From SHLQ01 sp964451305 (lineage in GTDB: Bacteria; Actinomycetota; Acidimicrobiia; Acidimicrobiales; SHLQ01): a stretch of 64,000 nucleotides of DNA. The DNA is taken from positions 1-64,000 of the forward strand of contig CAYVHV010000005.1 of assembly GCA_964451305.1 (NCBI GenBank), written 5' to 3'. The notes under the pieces were generated by a model. It searched no databases. It worked only from the letters and a program-made list of their open reading frames with translations, and had not been told where the DNA came from. This document shows positions 1 to 7,838 of the stretch, in pieces (position 1 is the first letter of the stretch; every line of letters begins with the position of its first letter). A program made the translations under genes and the position numbers.

Positions 1-6
1 CCAAAC

Positions 7-37
7 ATGACCTCCGGGGTCAGACCCCACAGGTCAT
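7..37. repeat. REP-like nested hairpin, copy 1
   Basis: A perfectly centred interrupted palindrome. The outer arms are ATGACCT (7-13) and AGGTCAT (31-37), and the inner arms are GGGGTC (16-21) and GACCCC (23-28) around a single A. The core GGGGTCAGACCCC recurs in the next hairpin. It lies beyond the 3' end of the minus-strand gene that stops at 94, so it may act as a REP element or a weak transcription barrier. Confidence 0.55.
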
Positions 38-48
38 CAATAGCCGCC

Positions 49-87
49 AAACATCACCCCGAGGGTCAGACCCCGGATGTGATGTTT
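49..87. repeat. REP-like nested hairpin, copy 2
   Basis: A second interrupted palindrome with centre at 68. The outer arms are AAACATCAC (49-57) and GTGATGTTT (79-87), and the inner arms are GGGTC (63-67) and GACCC (69-73). It shares the core GGGTCAGACCCC with copy 1, but the outer arms differ. Each copy is self-complementary in its own flanks, which indicates selection on structure rather than on sequence. It ends 7 bp from the stop codon of the minus-strand gene. Confidence 0.55.
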
Positions 88-93
88 AGAGCG

Positions 94-555
94 TCAGTCG
101 TTGATTTCCCAGAGGATGTAGTTCGTCGATGGCGCTCGAGCGAGTTCACGCATCGCCGGAAAGAGCCAGGCGACGAGGGCGACGAGATCGTGATCTGACG
201 GCCATTTGATGACGAGCCCTCGCCGAGGGTGGTCTTGAACAACCCTGGCGTTGGTCGGCCCATACAACTCCGCCTCTTTAAGCTGAGCAGCTGCCTTCGT
301 CCCTGCCTGGTGCTGGATCCCCACATCGAGCAGGTAGTCCTCACCCTTCTTCGGCGTCATCAACGTCGCGAGCGGATTTGCTGGCCCTCTCGCAGCCAGA
401 AAGCCGAACAACGCCGACTCTGGAGGGATGCTGTCATCCTCGATTGGCTCAAAGAACAGGTTGCACCATCGTCCAGGTTCAGCCCGGACGGTCTCAATGA
501 CGCGAACCGCGGCCTCCACATCGTGTGCATCGAATCGTCCAGCGTCACTAGCCAT
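94..555 (-). CDS. Conserved-looking hypothetical protein, 153 aa
   Basis: I do not recognise the family. The product is soluble, without signal peptide or membrane segment, and has aromatic-rich stretches near residues 30-50 and again at the C-terminus. The ATG start is supported by a -10-like TAGCGT (568-563, minus strand) 7 nt upstream, which would give a leaderless transcript. The gene diverges from the Nudix gene with only 18 bp between the two start codons, so the two promoters physically overlap. Two REP-like hairpins follow the stop codon. Codon use resembles that of its neighbours. Confidence 0.6.
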   Translation of the reverse strand: MASDAGRFDAHDVEAAVRVIETVRAEPGRWCNLFFEPIEDDSIPPESALFGFLAARGPANPLATLMTPKKGEDYLLDVGIQHQAGTKAAAQLKEAELYGPTNARVVQDHPRRGLVIKWPSDHDLVALVAWLFPAMRELARAPSTNYILWEIND

Positions 556-561
556 GTCATC

Positions 562-568
562 TACGCTA
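562..568. promoter_or_regulatory. Overlapping divergent -10 boxes
   Basis: On the plus strand, TACGCT (562-567) lies 6 nt before the ATG at 574. On the minus strand, TAGCGT (568-563) lies 7 nt before the ATG ending at 555. Both fit TANNNT and share five base pairs, so RNA polymerase could melt only one direction at a time. No clear -35 is seen on either side, and none could avoid the opposite coding sequence. Confidence 0.45.
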
Positions 569-573
569 AAGCG

Positions 574-1308
574 ATGACGACCTCTTCACCGCTTCGACTC
601 GCAGCAACTTGCATGCCTATTACCCAAGCCCGCGGCAAAGAGATCGAGGTTTTGATGGTTCGCCGGAACCCAGAACTGAGCTTCGGAGGCATGTGGACCT
701 TCCCTGGAGGCGTCGTCGAGGAAGGAGATGGAGACGTTCCTTCGAACATCGACGAGGACACGCAACGTTGGGAAGATCCGTCGCTGCTCGCAACGGTTGC
801 TGCTGCTGCGGTGCGCGAGGCCCGAGAAGAAACCGCACTCTCGTGCATGCCCGGAGCGCTGGCGTGGTTCTCACATTGGATCCCACCCAAGGTCGGACCC
901 CCAAAACGATTCGGGACCTGGTTCTTCCTCTCTCCCGAGCACCATGGCGAGATCGTCGTGGACGAGACCGAGAACAGCGACGCTCGCTGGGTGAGCGCGT
1001 CAGCCGCGATGGAGATGTGCGCAGACGGAACGTTCCCGCTCGCCATCCCCACGTGGGTGACGCTCGACGACCTTCGCCACGCGACCGATATCAGCTCGCT
1101 CATGGATGCCACGATCACCAGCGGACCAAAGTGGTACCACACCCATTCGCTCGGTGTGGTTGGTCCTCGGGCGATCGGCCACCGTGCGCTGTGCTGGCCC
1201 GGAGACGCGAGTTATGACACCGGAGACCCAGCAACTCCGGGCGCGCGAAACAGGGTCATTGCAGACGAGCATTTCGGGATTGTTGAACGAATCCGCTCCG
1301 CCGATTGA
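574..1308 (+). CDS. Nudix hydrolase, NUDT19-like
   Basis: 244-residue Nudix phosphohydrolase, which would cleave nucleoside diphosphates linked to another group. Near the N-terminus it reads MWTFPGGVVEEGD, and after an insertion of about 30 residues the Nudix box continues as AAVREAREETAL (pattern GX5EX7REUXEEXGU with an insert). Such an insert is typical of NUDT19/RP2p-type enzymes, some of which act on coenzyme A esters; the substrate here is inference. The frame is open upstream to 229, but that would run through the divergent gene. The ATG at 574 is chosen because of the TACGCT box 6 nt before it. It converges with whiB. Confidence 0.75.
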   Translation: MTTSSPLRLAATCMPITQARGKEIEVLMVRRNPELSFGGMWTFPGGVVEEGDGDVPSNIDEDTQRWEDPSLLATVAAAAVREAREETALSCMPGALAWFSHWIPPKVGPPKRFGTWFFLSPEHHGEIVVDETENSDARWVSASAAMEMCADGTFPLAIPTWVTLDDLRHATDISSLMDATITSGPKWYHTHSLGVVGPRAIGHRALCWPGDASYDTGDPATPGARNRVIADEHFGIVERIRSAD

Positions 1309-1347
1309 GACCCAACACCACGGCGGAATCCCAGACGACGCTCGAGG

Positions 1348-1680
1348 CTATTTAACGTTGCGTCCGAGCGCTTTGGCCGCACGGGTTTCGGCAACCTTGC
1401 GGCGACCGATAATCGGCGTGGTAGGAGCAAAGCCGGCAGCAGCGCGCTCCGATTCCGATTCGCCACCCCAGAACCCGAGCTCGAGGTTGCTTCGTGCGTA
1501 GTCGCGGCACCGAGCGACAACGTCGCAGGTTTCGCAGATGACTCGTGCTTTGGCTTCCCGGCGAACTCTGGCCTCTGGCCGTTCTGCGAACGGTGCAAAG
1601 AAGAGGTCGCTGTCACCAGCACACGCTCCTCCGCCCATCCACGAGGTCGACTCGTTGGTCACCGAAAGTGCATCGATCAT
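1348..1680 (-). CDS. WhiB-family iron-sulfur transcriptional regulator
   Basis: 110-residue WhiB-like protein, an actinobacterial regulator that binds a redox- or NO-sensitive [4Fe-4S] cluster and usually partners the main sigma factor. Four cysteines are at 20, 49, 52 and 58 (C-x28-C-x2-C-x5-C), followed by the GFWGG turn at 69-73 and a basic C-terminal tail (GRRKVAETRAAKALGR) expected to contact DNA. Length and motif order are standard. I cannot tell which WhiB subclass it belongs to. It is transcribed away from the thiolase gene, with 323 bp between the two starts. Confidence 0.93.
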   Translation of the reverse strand: MIDALSVTNESTSWMGGGACAGDSDLFFAPFAERPEARVRREAKARVICETCDVVARCRDYARSNLELGFWGGESESERAAAGFAPTTPIIGRRKVAETRAAKALGRNVK

Positions 1681-2003
1681 TTTGTTATTCGTCCCTCCGA
1701 GGGCAGGACGACGGTGCTCTAGGGGAGACCCCTCCAGCGCGCGCCCGAAATACCCTCTACTCCACTCTTGCCGACAACGATGATGCGCGCGCTTTGCCGC
1801 GCGTTTCCAATAGTTTCCCGCGAAGGGTGTATCTGTTAAAGAGATGGGGTGCCTTGCTGAGCGCTAGCACAACTGTTCCGATCCGTCAAAAATGAGTGTT
1901 CAACAACACATCTCCCTAGGCCCTACGGATCATTTCCGCCTACACTCCACAACACTGATCGCCTCACATCCGAGGCCATCACCGCCTTGAGGAGGGCCCC
2001 TAA
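1681..2003. promoter_or_regulatory. Intergenic promoter region, whiB / thiolase
   Basis: No convincing gene lies in this 323 bp. A good Shine-Dalgarno (GAGGAGG, near 1990) serves the thiolase at 2004. A TANNNT-type TACACT near 1952 could be its -10. On the whiB side, GGAGGG about 13 nt before the ATG is a possible distant ribosome site. The stretch is long for this compact genome, so an extended whiB 5' leader is plausible. Confidence 0.4.
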
Positions 2004-3206
2004 ATGGCTGAAGCTGTCATCGTTGCCGCATCCCGAACACCGATCGGACGAGCTGGCAAAGGCTCACTCGTTAACGAACGGCCGGATGATATGTCTGCGT
2101 TCATCATCGACGATGTGCTCGGAAAGGTCCCCGAACTCCCCCGAGACCAGGTCGAGGACGTCCTTTGGGGAATCGGCCAGCCCGGTGGCGAAGGTGGCTA
2201 CAACGTCGCTCGCGTGTCATCGCTTATGGCGGGCCTCGACGCTCCTGGCGTCACCGTGAACCGCTACTGCAGCTCGTCGCTTCAGACAATCCGCATGGCA
2301 GCACATGCCATCAAGGCCGGCGAAGGCGATGTCTTTGTGGCCGGTGGCGTCGAAACCGTCAGTCGCTATGGCGAAGGGTATTCAGACTCGGGAAGCCATA
2401 ACGCGCACTTTGCCGATGCCGAAGCCCGCACCGCCGAACGATCCGCTCCAGGCTCAGAGACGTGGGAGGCCGACGGCGTACCCGACATCTACATCGCCAT
2501 GGGCCAGACCGCGGAAAACGTCGCACAGATGACCGGCATTAGCCGGGAACGCCAAGACGAGTGGGGCGTCCGCTCGCAGAACCGCGCAGAGGAAGCCCGC
2601 AACCGAGGCTTCTTCGAAAACGAGATCTCCCCGTACACACTCGCCGATGGCACGGTCATCAGCCAGGACGATGGCATCCGTGAAGGGACGACGCTCGAAG
2701 GCGTGAGCGGCCTCAAGCCAGTCTTCCGCGAAGACGGAACGATCACCGCCGGCAACGCCTGCCCGCTCAACGACGGCGCGGCGGCGGTCGTTGTGATGAG
2801 CGACACTCGCGCTGCTGAGCTCGGCATTGAGCCACTCGCTCGCATCGTGTCGAGCGCGGTCACGAGCCTCAATCCCGAGATCATGGGTCTCGGCCCAATC
2901 GATGCAATTCGTTCCGCACTCGAACGCGCGGAGCTCACCGTCGACGACATCGACTTGTTCGAGATCAATGAAGCGTTTGCCGTGCAGGTGCTCGGCTCAG
3001 CCGATGAGCTCGGCATCCCCGAAGAGAAGCTCAACGTCAATGGCGGCTCGATTGCACTCGGTCATCCATTCGGTATGACCGGTGCTCGCATCATGACGAC
3101 GCTCCTGAACGGCCTGCAAGACTCCGGCGGCCGCTACGGCGTGGAGTCCATGTGTGTCGGTGGCGGCCAAGGCATGGCGATGGTCATCGAGCGACTCGGC
3201 GAGTAA
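2004..3206 (+). CDS. Acetyl-CoA acetyltransferase (thiolase)
   Basis: 400-residue thiolase that forms or cleaves 3-ketoacyl-CoA. The nucleophilic cysteine is C89 in NRYCSSSLQ. The other catalytic elements are NEAFAVQVLG, GGSIALGHPFGMTG (His) and CVGGGQGMA (second Cys). The length is usual for the family. The start has a strong Shine-Dalgarno, GAGGAGG. The gene stands alone, with its own terminator at 3221-3270, so it is not tied to a specific pathway here. A second thiolase at 49.9-51.1 kb is clearly different in sequence. Confidence 0.92.
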   Translation: MAEAVIVAASRTPIGRAGKGSLVNERPDDMSAFIIDDVLGKVPELPRDQVEDVLWGIGQPGGEGGYNVARVSSLMAGLDAPGVTVNRYCSSSLQTIRMAAHAIKAGEGDVFVAGGVETVSRYGEGYSDSGSHNAHFADAEARTAERSAPGSETWEADGVPDIYIAMGQTAENVAQMTGISRERQDEWGVRSQNRAEEARNRGFFENEISPYTLADGTVISQDDGIREGTTLEGVSGLKPVFREDGTITAGNACPLNDGAAAVVVMSDTRAAELGIEPLARIVSSAVTSLNPEIMGLGPIDAIRSALERAELTVDDIDLFEINEAFAVQVLGSADELGIPEEKLNVNGGSIALGHPFGMTGARIMTTLLNGLQDSGGRYGVESMCVGGGQGMAMVIERLGE

Positions 3207-3220
3207 CGCGTAGGAATTCG

Positions 3221-3270
3221 AATTCCGGTACCCGCCCACACCTGTGGATGGGTACCGGAATTTCCTCGTT
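3221..3270 (+). terminator. Strong intrinsic terminator after thiolase
   Basis: A perfect 13-bp stem, AATTCCGGTACCC (3221-3233) with GGGTACCGGAATT (3250-3262), has a 16-nt loop and is followed by TCCTCGTTTT. It starts 14 bp after the thiolase stop. Confidence 0.8.
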
Positions 3271-3326
3271 TTACGCTCGGGTCTTGGGTCGAACGGCCCT
3301 CCAAAAGCTACTAGCTGAGTCGATCG

Positions 3327-3965
3327 ATGAGAGTGGAGGATGAACGCGCTCATTGGTATTCGGTTCTGGGGTCACCCCTACGCCGAGTTATGGCTGGCAC
3401 ATGGTGTGTTCTCGTCATCGCCTTCGACTTTCTCCTCGCGCAACAATTCATCCCGTTCGATAACCCGCCGATCGATGGCTGGGCAACGCTGGTGTTGACA
3501 ACCGAGACCCTCGGCCCGGTATTGGCGATTACGTTGTTCCACGTCTTCACCGTGCTCGCGGTACTCCTCGTCCCGAGCTTGGCGTCCAACTCCCTCGTTC
3601 GGGTGGCACTCACCGTCAGTGTTATGAATGCAGTTGCCTTGACGATCGCGACAGCGGTTGCGAGCAGCGGATCTTCGGCCATCATCCTCGGGGCCACGGC
3701 GATCGGTGTCGTTGCCCTTCGTGGAGCAACGAGCGTGTGGTCTCAGTTCGGCCCGAAGGACAGCATGGTCAGCGCGGCTGGGCGGATTTGCGGAGCCGTG
3801 CTCCTGGCAACGGCCGTCGTCGCCTCGAACTGGCTCCCGCTCATCACCATCGGTGCCGGCGTGGCGATCTCGGGAGTCCTCGTCTCGATCATGCTTTTCG
3901 AGACTGCGGACGTACCTGCGAGGCGTGAAAATCTGAGGGTCGCTCGCGCATCGGCTGGAAGCTAG
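3327..3965 (+). CDS. Hypothetical integral membrane protein, 212 aa
   Basis: I recognise no named family. Hydrophobic segments fall at about residues 22-42, 62-82, 88-108, 113-130, 148-165 and 170-188, suggesting six membrane spans with a short basic tail. There are no enzyme motifs. The ATG at 3327 is kept for want of a better site; the GTG two codons later is possible. It converges with the PQ-loop gene 14 bp away and shows no co-transcribed partner, so no role can be inferred. Confidence 0.6.
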   Translation: MRVEDERAHWYSVLGSPLRRVMAGTWCVLVIAFDFLLAQQFIPFDNPPIDGWATLVLTTETLGPVLAITLFHVFTVLAVLLVPSLASNSLVRVALTVSVMNAVALTIATAVASSGSSAIILGATAIGVVALRGATSVWSQFGPKDSMVSAAGRICGAVLLATAVVASNWLPLITIGAGVAISGVLVSIMLFETADVPARRENLRVARASAGS

Positions 3966-3979
3966 AGCGCATCTCCCAC

Positions 3980-4606
3980 CTAGCTGGTGTGCAGAAAGCG
4001 ACGACGTCGAGTTGGCGCCTCGCGACGAATGAGGAGCCCCAAGACCACGATCGACGACATCATTGAGGCTCCGGCGCCTCCGATCGTCAACGCTGTATCG
4101 CCGAGATACCAGCCGTAGACCGCCCAGGTGACCGCTTCGATCAACGCCATTGCCCAGGTGGACATCGAGACGCCGGAGAGATCGGCGGACGACACTGCAG
4201 ACCATGCCGCCGGGGTGAACTGCGCGGAATACGTGAGCGCAATGGTGAGCCCGAATGCCGCAAGTCCACCGACGAGGCCAGCGACGATAAACACACCAAC
4301 GATCACCGCAACACCCCGTAGCGCTGGCTGAACGAGCTCCGGAGCAGCGGACACGAGGGTGGCAGACATCCAGCCGTATAAGACCAAGGCACCGAGCGAG
4401 ACCGGGAGCAGACCGGGAAGCCCCGCGGCGAGGGCATAGACCAGCCATCCCGAGTTGATCGCAAGTCCACCACCGATCCAGCCCGCGGAGACCCCTCGAA
4501 AATCCCGGTTTCGAGCGAGATCACGAGCCTGGGGCACCAACATCCCAACACCAAGAATCGTTGCGAGAACGACGGCGAGATCGAGAAGGCTGAGGGAGAA
4601 GAACAT
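3980..4606 (-). CDS. PQ-loop / SemiSWEET-like membrane protein
   Basis: 208-residue, strongly hydrophobic protein with about seven membrane spans. The first half contains VPQARDLARNRDFRGVSAGW, a classic PQ-loop as in SWEET/SemiSWEET sugar carriers and lysosomal PQ-loop transporters. The second half carries a weaker echo (IEAVTWAVYGWYLGD). Substrate unknown. The frame is open upstream to 4855, but the ATG at 4606 fits the family and has TACCGT 7 nt before it (leaderless). It is divergent from an AsnC-type regulator with a palindromic operator candidate between them, so it is probably that regulator's target. Confidence 0.7.
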   Translation of the reverse strand: MFFSLSLLDLAVVLATILGVGMLVPQARDLARNRDFRGVSAGWIGGGLAINSGWLVYALAAGLPGLLPVSLGALVLYGWMSATLVSAAPELVQPALRGVAVIVGVFIVAGLVGGLAAFGLTIALTYSAQFTPAAWSAVSSADLSGVSMSTWAMALIEAVTWAVYGWYLGDTALTIGGAGASMMSSIVVLGLLIRREAPTRRRRFLHTS

Positions 4607-4650
4607 GGTGTTTACGGTACGGCGGGCGCTCGCATAACTATCGTTACTTA

Positions 4651-4678
4651 TTGCACATTCGCGCAATATTATTGCGCG
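4651..4678. promoter_or_regulatory. Candidate AsnC/Lrp operator
   Basis: CGCGCAAT (4660-4667) and ATTGCGCG (4671-4678) form a perfect 8-bp inverted repeat with a 3-bp centre. A further TTGC half-site at 4651-4654 pairs with GCAA at 4663-4666. Repeated TTGC/GCAA half-sites between a regulator and a divergent gene are what Lrp/AsnC proteins typically bind. Binding itself is inference. Confidence 0.55.
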
Positions 4679-4750
4679 CACGCCACCCGAGGAGCTCGAA
4701 CACTTCAAGCTGCTCGATCTCACCCAACCCTGCTGAGGATCAGACCCACC

Positions 4751-5206
4751 ATGGACGACATCGACCGAACGCTCCTGAGCGAACTTCAACACGACGCCGA
4801 CCGGTCGCTGCTCGACCTCGGCGAGATCGTCGGGCTCTCCGCATCTGCAGTTCAAAGACGGATCGGCAAGCTAAAGGCCGACGGATACATCAGTGGCATC
4901 TTCGCCAAGCTCGACCAACGACGCCTCGGACTTCCCGTCACGATCGTCACGACCATTCGCTTCGTTCGTGATGGCGCTGCATACACACAAGACCTCATCG
5001 ACGCGTTACGAGCACGCGCCGAAGTCCAACTCATCCACTCGCTCGCGGGCCAGCATGACTTGCTGGTGGTCACCGTCGTTGGCGACCTCGCCGACTACAC
5101 CAGCGGCGTTCTCGCCGATCTTGAAGGCGACGACAACGTCGGACGGATCGAAACCAACGTCAGCCTCGGCGAGTTGAAGTCCACACATGAGCTCCCGGTG
5201 CGCTAG
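4751..5206 (+). CDS. Lrp/AsnC-family transcriptional regulator
   Basis: 151-residue regulator. The N-terminal helix-turn-helix is at about 1-60 (DRTLLSELQHDADRSL, then LSASAVQRRIGKLKADGYI). The C-terminal RAM/ACT-like ligand-sensing domain is at about 66-145. Members of the family usually sense an amino acid and form octamers. It reads away from the PQ-loop gene, which suggests control of that transporter and of itself through the palindrome at 4660-4678. The ligand cannot be read from the sequence. Confidence 0.9.
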   Translation: MDDIDRTLLSELQHDADRSLLDLGEIVGLSASAVQRRIGKLKADGYISGIFAKLDQRRLGLPVTIVTTIRFVRDGAAYTQDLIDALRARAEVQLIHSLAGQHDLLVVTVVGDLADYTSGVLADLEGDDNVGRIETNVSLGELKSTHELPVR

Positions 5207-5281
5207 TTCACCAAAGGAAATCCAAATCAATTGGCGCGCTCGTTGAGAAGGCGGTGCCGATAACCAACTAATGTCGCCAGC

Positions 5282-7708
5282 ATGACTGAAGTTCCACAGG
5301 GGCACCTGTACCTGGGCGGGGTACTAGACACATCCAACGGCGAGCGGACTAATGAAACGGTTCACCTCGAAGCCAGCGATCTGACCACCCATGGGGTGAT
5401 CGTCGGCATGACCGGTTCGGGCAAGACCGGTCTGTCGGTCATCATGCTCGAGGAGGCTCTGCTCTCGGGGATACCGACGATCATCATCGATCCGAAGGGA
5501 GATATGGGCAACCTGTTGCTCACCTTCCCCGAGCTGTCCCCAGGAGAGTTCGCGCCATGGGTCAACCCCGCCGATGCCGAACGAGACGGGATCTCGGTCG
5601 ACGAGCACGCGGCAAACACCGCAGCGATGTGGAAAAACGGCCTCGCCGGCTGGGACATCACCCCCGACCGCATTGCGAAGCTCCGAGAGACCGCCGAGTT
5701 CACGATCTACACACCAGGATCGAACTCGGGCGTCGGTCTCGACATCATCGGTGATCTCTCCGCTCCCGAAGGCGCCGACTCCGAAGCGCTCGCGGACGAA
5801 GTCGAAGGCCTCGTATCGTCGTTGCTGGCACTGGTCGACATCGACTCAGATCCGCTCACCGGGCGCGAGCACATCTTGTTGTCCAACCTGGTGCATCGCT
5901 CGTGGTCAGAAGGCAACGATCTCGACCTCGCAACGTTGCTCGGACAAATTCAGAACCCACCGATGCGCAAGCTCGGTGTCCTCGATCTCGACAGCTTCTA
6001 CCCGGCGAAGGACCGTACGGCGCTGGTGATGAAGCTGAACGGCCTCCTCGCCTCTCCTGCTTTTGCGTCGTGGATGCAAGGCGAGCCGCTCGACATCGAC
6101 AATATGTTGTCGAACGGGCCGAAGGCGTCGATTATCTCGATCGCGCACCTTTCAGACCAAGAGCGCCAATTCGTCGTGACACTCATCCTGTCCAAGGTCG
6201 TGACCTGGATGCGAAAGCAGTCTGGAACCCCTGAACTTCGCGCCCTCATCTACATGGACGAGGTGTTCGGGTACGTACCGCCGACCGCTCAGCCTCCGTC
6301 GAAGAAGCCAATTCTGACGATTCTCAAGCAGGCACGTGCCTTTGGTGTCGGCCTCGTGCTCGCCACGCAGAACCCCGTCGACGTTGACTACAAGGCGCTA
6401 TCGAACGCCGGCACGTGGATGGTTGGACGCCTTCAGACCGAGCGCGACAAGGATCGACTACTAGAGGGAATCACGGCGTCGAGCGGTGGCGAGAACAAGT
6501 CCGCTCTTTCCAATATCATCTCGTCGCTCGACAAGCGCCAGTTCTTGCTCCATCAGACTCGGGCCTCGGAACCACGAATGTTCGGCACTCGCTGGGCAAT
6601 GAGTTACCTGCCGGGACCCCTCACCCGCACCCAAATCGGCGAGCTGATGACCGACCGTAAGGCTGCGCTGTCCTCAGCTGCTCCCGCTGCTGCGACTCCG
6701 TCCTCCGACGGTCAAGCACCCCAAGATGCGAGCCCAGCCGCTCCACCGGCTCGTCAGCTCGCCGACGACGAAAGCGACTTTGCTCCCGACGTCAGCGACA
6801 AGGTGCAGGTTCGCTACGTCGACCCCGCATCGCCATGGCTACCCGACATCGGTGGCGACGCCGAGGGCAAGCGGCTCGTCGCAGGTATCGCCGCGCGCAT
6901 CAACATGTTGTTCGACGACACCAAAGCAGATCTGCGTCACGAGGTCGAATACGAGGCGATCATCTTCCCGATCGACGATGAGATCGATGTCGACGACGCA
7001 ATCGAAGTCGACTTCGACGATCGTGATCTCAGGAAAGAACCATTCGGCGAGGGCCACGCATACGTGTTGCCCGACGCAAAGATCGGCACAGCGACGCTCT
7101 TTACGAAGGCGCAGACCCAACTCAAAGACAAGCTGTATCGCAACGAGGTCCTCACCTTGATGGTCAACCCCGAGCTGAAGCTCACATCGCGGGTTGGCGA
7201 ATCGGCCGAGGACTTCGAGCAGCGGTGCAATGCTGCGGCTGGTGAACGCGCCGACGAGGAGGTCGCAAAGCTCCGCAAGTCGCTCGAAACCAAGATGGAC
7301 CGCATCCGCGCTGCCATCGAAAAGAGCGAAGATCGCATTCGCGAACTCGAAGCAGATGTCGACTCACGCGGAAAGGACCAGATGCTCGATCTCGCAGGAT
7401 CGGTTCTTGGAAGCGTACTCGGCGGGCGGAAATCGACCCGCAGCATTCTTGGCGCAGGACGCCGTGCGAGCTCAAAGCGGCGGGTCAAGGGCAACGCCGA
7501 AGAGCGTCTCCGGACAGCCGAGAACCGTTTGGAAGAGAATGCTGACAAACTGGAAGCATTGGAAACAGAGCTCACGGACAGCCTCTGGGAAATCCAATCC
7601 GACTGGGACGACAAGGCCAAAGAGGTCGAGACCGTAGAAGTCCCACTCGAGAAGACCGATATCTCGATCGACGACTTTGTACTGGTCTGGATTCCAACAA
7701 GCGACTAA
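5282..7708 (+). CDS. HerA/VirB4-like ATPase with coiled-coil C-terminus
   Basis: 808-residue P-loop ATPase of the HerA-FtsK type. Walker A is GMTGSGKT (42-49), followed by IPTIIIDPKGDMGNLL. Walker B is LIYMDEVFGYVPP (near 326), and an ATQNPVD sensor motif follows. A Pro/Ala-rich linker at about 465-495 leads to a second domain and two charged helical stretches (about 650-690 and 740-780) predicted to be coiled coils. HerA-like pumps move DNA or proteins through hexameric rings. No nuclease (NurA, Sir2) or secretion partner lies next to it, so its job is open. A TAATGT box 7 nt before the ATG suggests leaderless expression. Confidence 0.75.
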   Translation: MTEVPQGHLYLGGVLDTSNGERTNETVHLEASDLTTHGVIVGMTGSGKTGLSVIMLEEALLSGIPTIIIDPKGDMGNLLLTFPELSPGEFAPWVNPADAERDGISVDEHAANTAAMWKNGLAGWDITPDRIAKLRETAEFTIYTPGSNSGVGLDIIGDLSAPEGADSEALADEVEGLVSSLLALVDIDSDPLTGREHILLSNLVHRSWSEGNDLDLATLLGQIQNPPMRKLGVLDLDSFYPAKDRTALVMKLNGLLASPAFASWMQGEPLDIDNMLSNGPKASIISIAHLSDQERQFVVTLILSKVVTWMRKQSGTPELRALIYMDEVFGYVPPTAQPPSKKPILTILKQARAFGVGLVLATQNPVDVDYKALSNAGTWMVGRLQTERDKDRLLEGITASSGGENKSALSNIISSLDKRQFLLHQTRASEPRMFGTRWAMSYLPGPLTRTQIGELMTDRKAALSSAAPAAATPSSDGQAPQDASPAAPPARQLADDESDFAPDVSDKVQVRYVDPASPWLPDIGGDAEGKRLVAGIAARINMLFDDTKADLRHEVEYEAIIFPIDDEIDVDDAIEVDFDDRDLRKEPFGEGHAYVLPDAKIGTATLFTKAQTQLKDKLYRNEVLTLMVNPELKLTSRVGESAEDFEQRCNAAAGERADEEVAKLRKSLETKMDRIRAAIEKSEDRIRELEADVDSRGKDQMLDLAGSVLGSVLGGRKSTRSILGAGRRASSKRRVKGNAEERLRTAENRLEENADKLEALETELTDSLWEIQSDWDDKAKEVETVEVPLEKTDISIDDFVLVWIPTSD

Positions 7709-7734
7709 AGGCCCATGTAGAGATGTCACGACCT

Positions 7735-7787
7735 GCACCGAATTACATAACAGCAGAGGGGCCACATGACCCCTTTGTCTTCGGTGC
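7735..7787 (+). terminator. Nested hairpin terminator after HerA-like gene
   Basis: The outer arms GCACCGAA (7735-7742) and TTCGGTGC (7780-7787) enclose AGGGG (7757-7761) and CCCCT (7770-7774), the latter followed by TTGTCTT. It lies between the ATPase and the sugar transferase and separates the two transcription units. Confidence 0.55.
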
Positions 7788-7838
7788 GAGTGGGCGTACT
7801 GTTGTTTTCAAAGCACATGAGCAGAACCAACGAGAGTC

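Noticed and set aside
1..90. Start of a CRISPR array
   Set aside because: Only two copies, each an internal palindrome with different arms, and no spacer-like unique sequence of constant length.
229..573. N-terminal extension of the Nudix hydrolase frame
   Set aside because: It overlaps the divergent gene at 94-555 in full, reads as non-protein-like sequence, and the ATG at 574 has a -10 box.
3378..4448. 356-codon minus-strand frame
   Set aside because: Arg/His/Cys-rich shadow of the membrane-protein and PQ-loop genes, with no domain.
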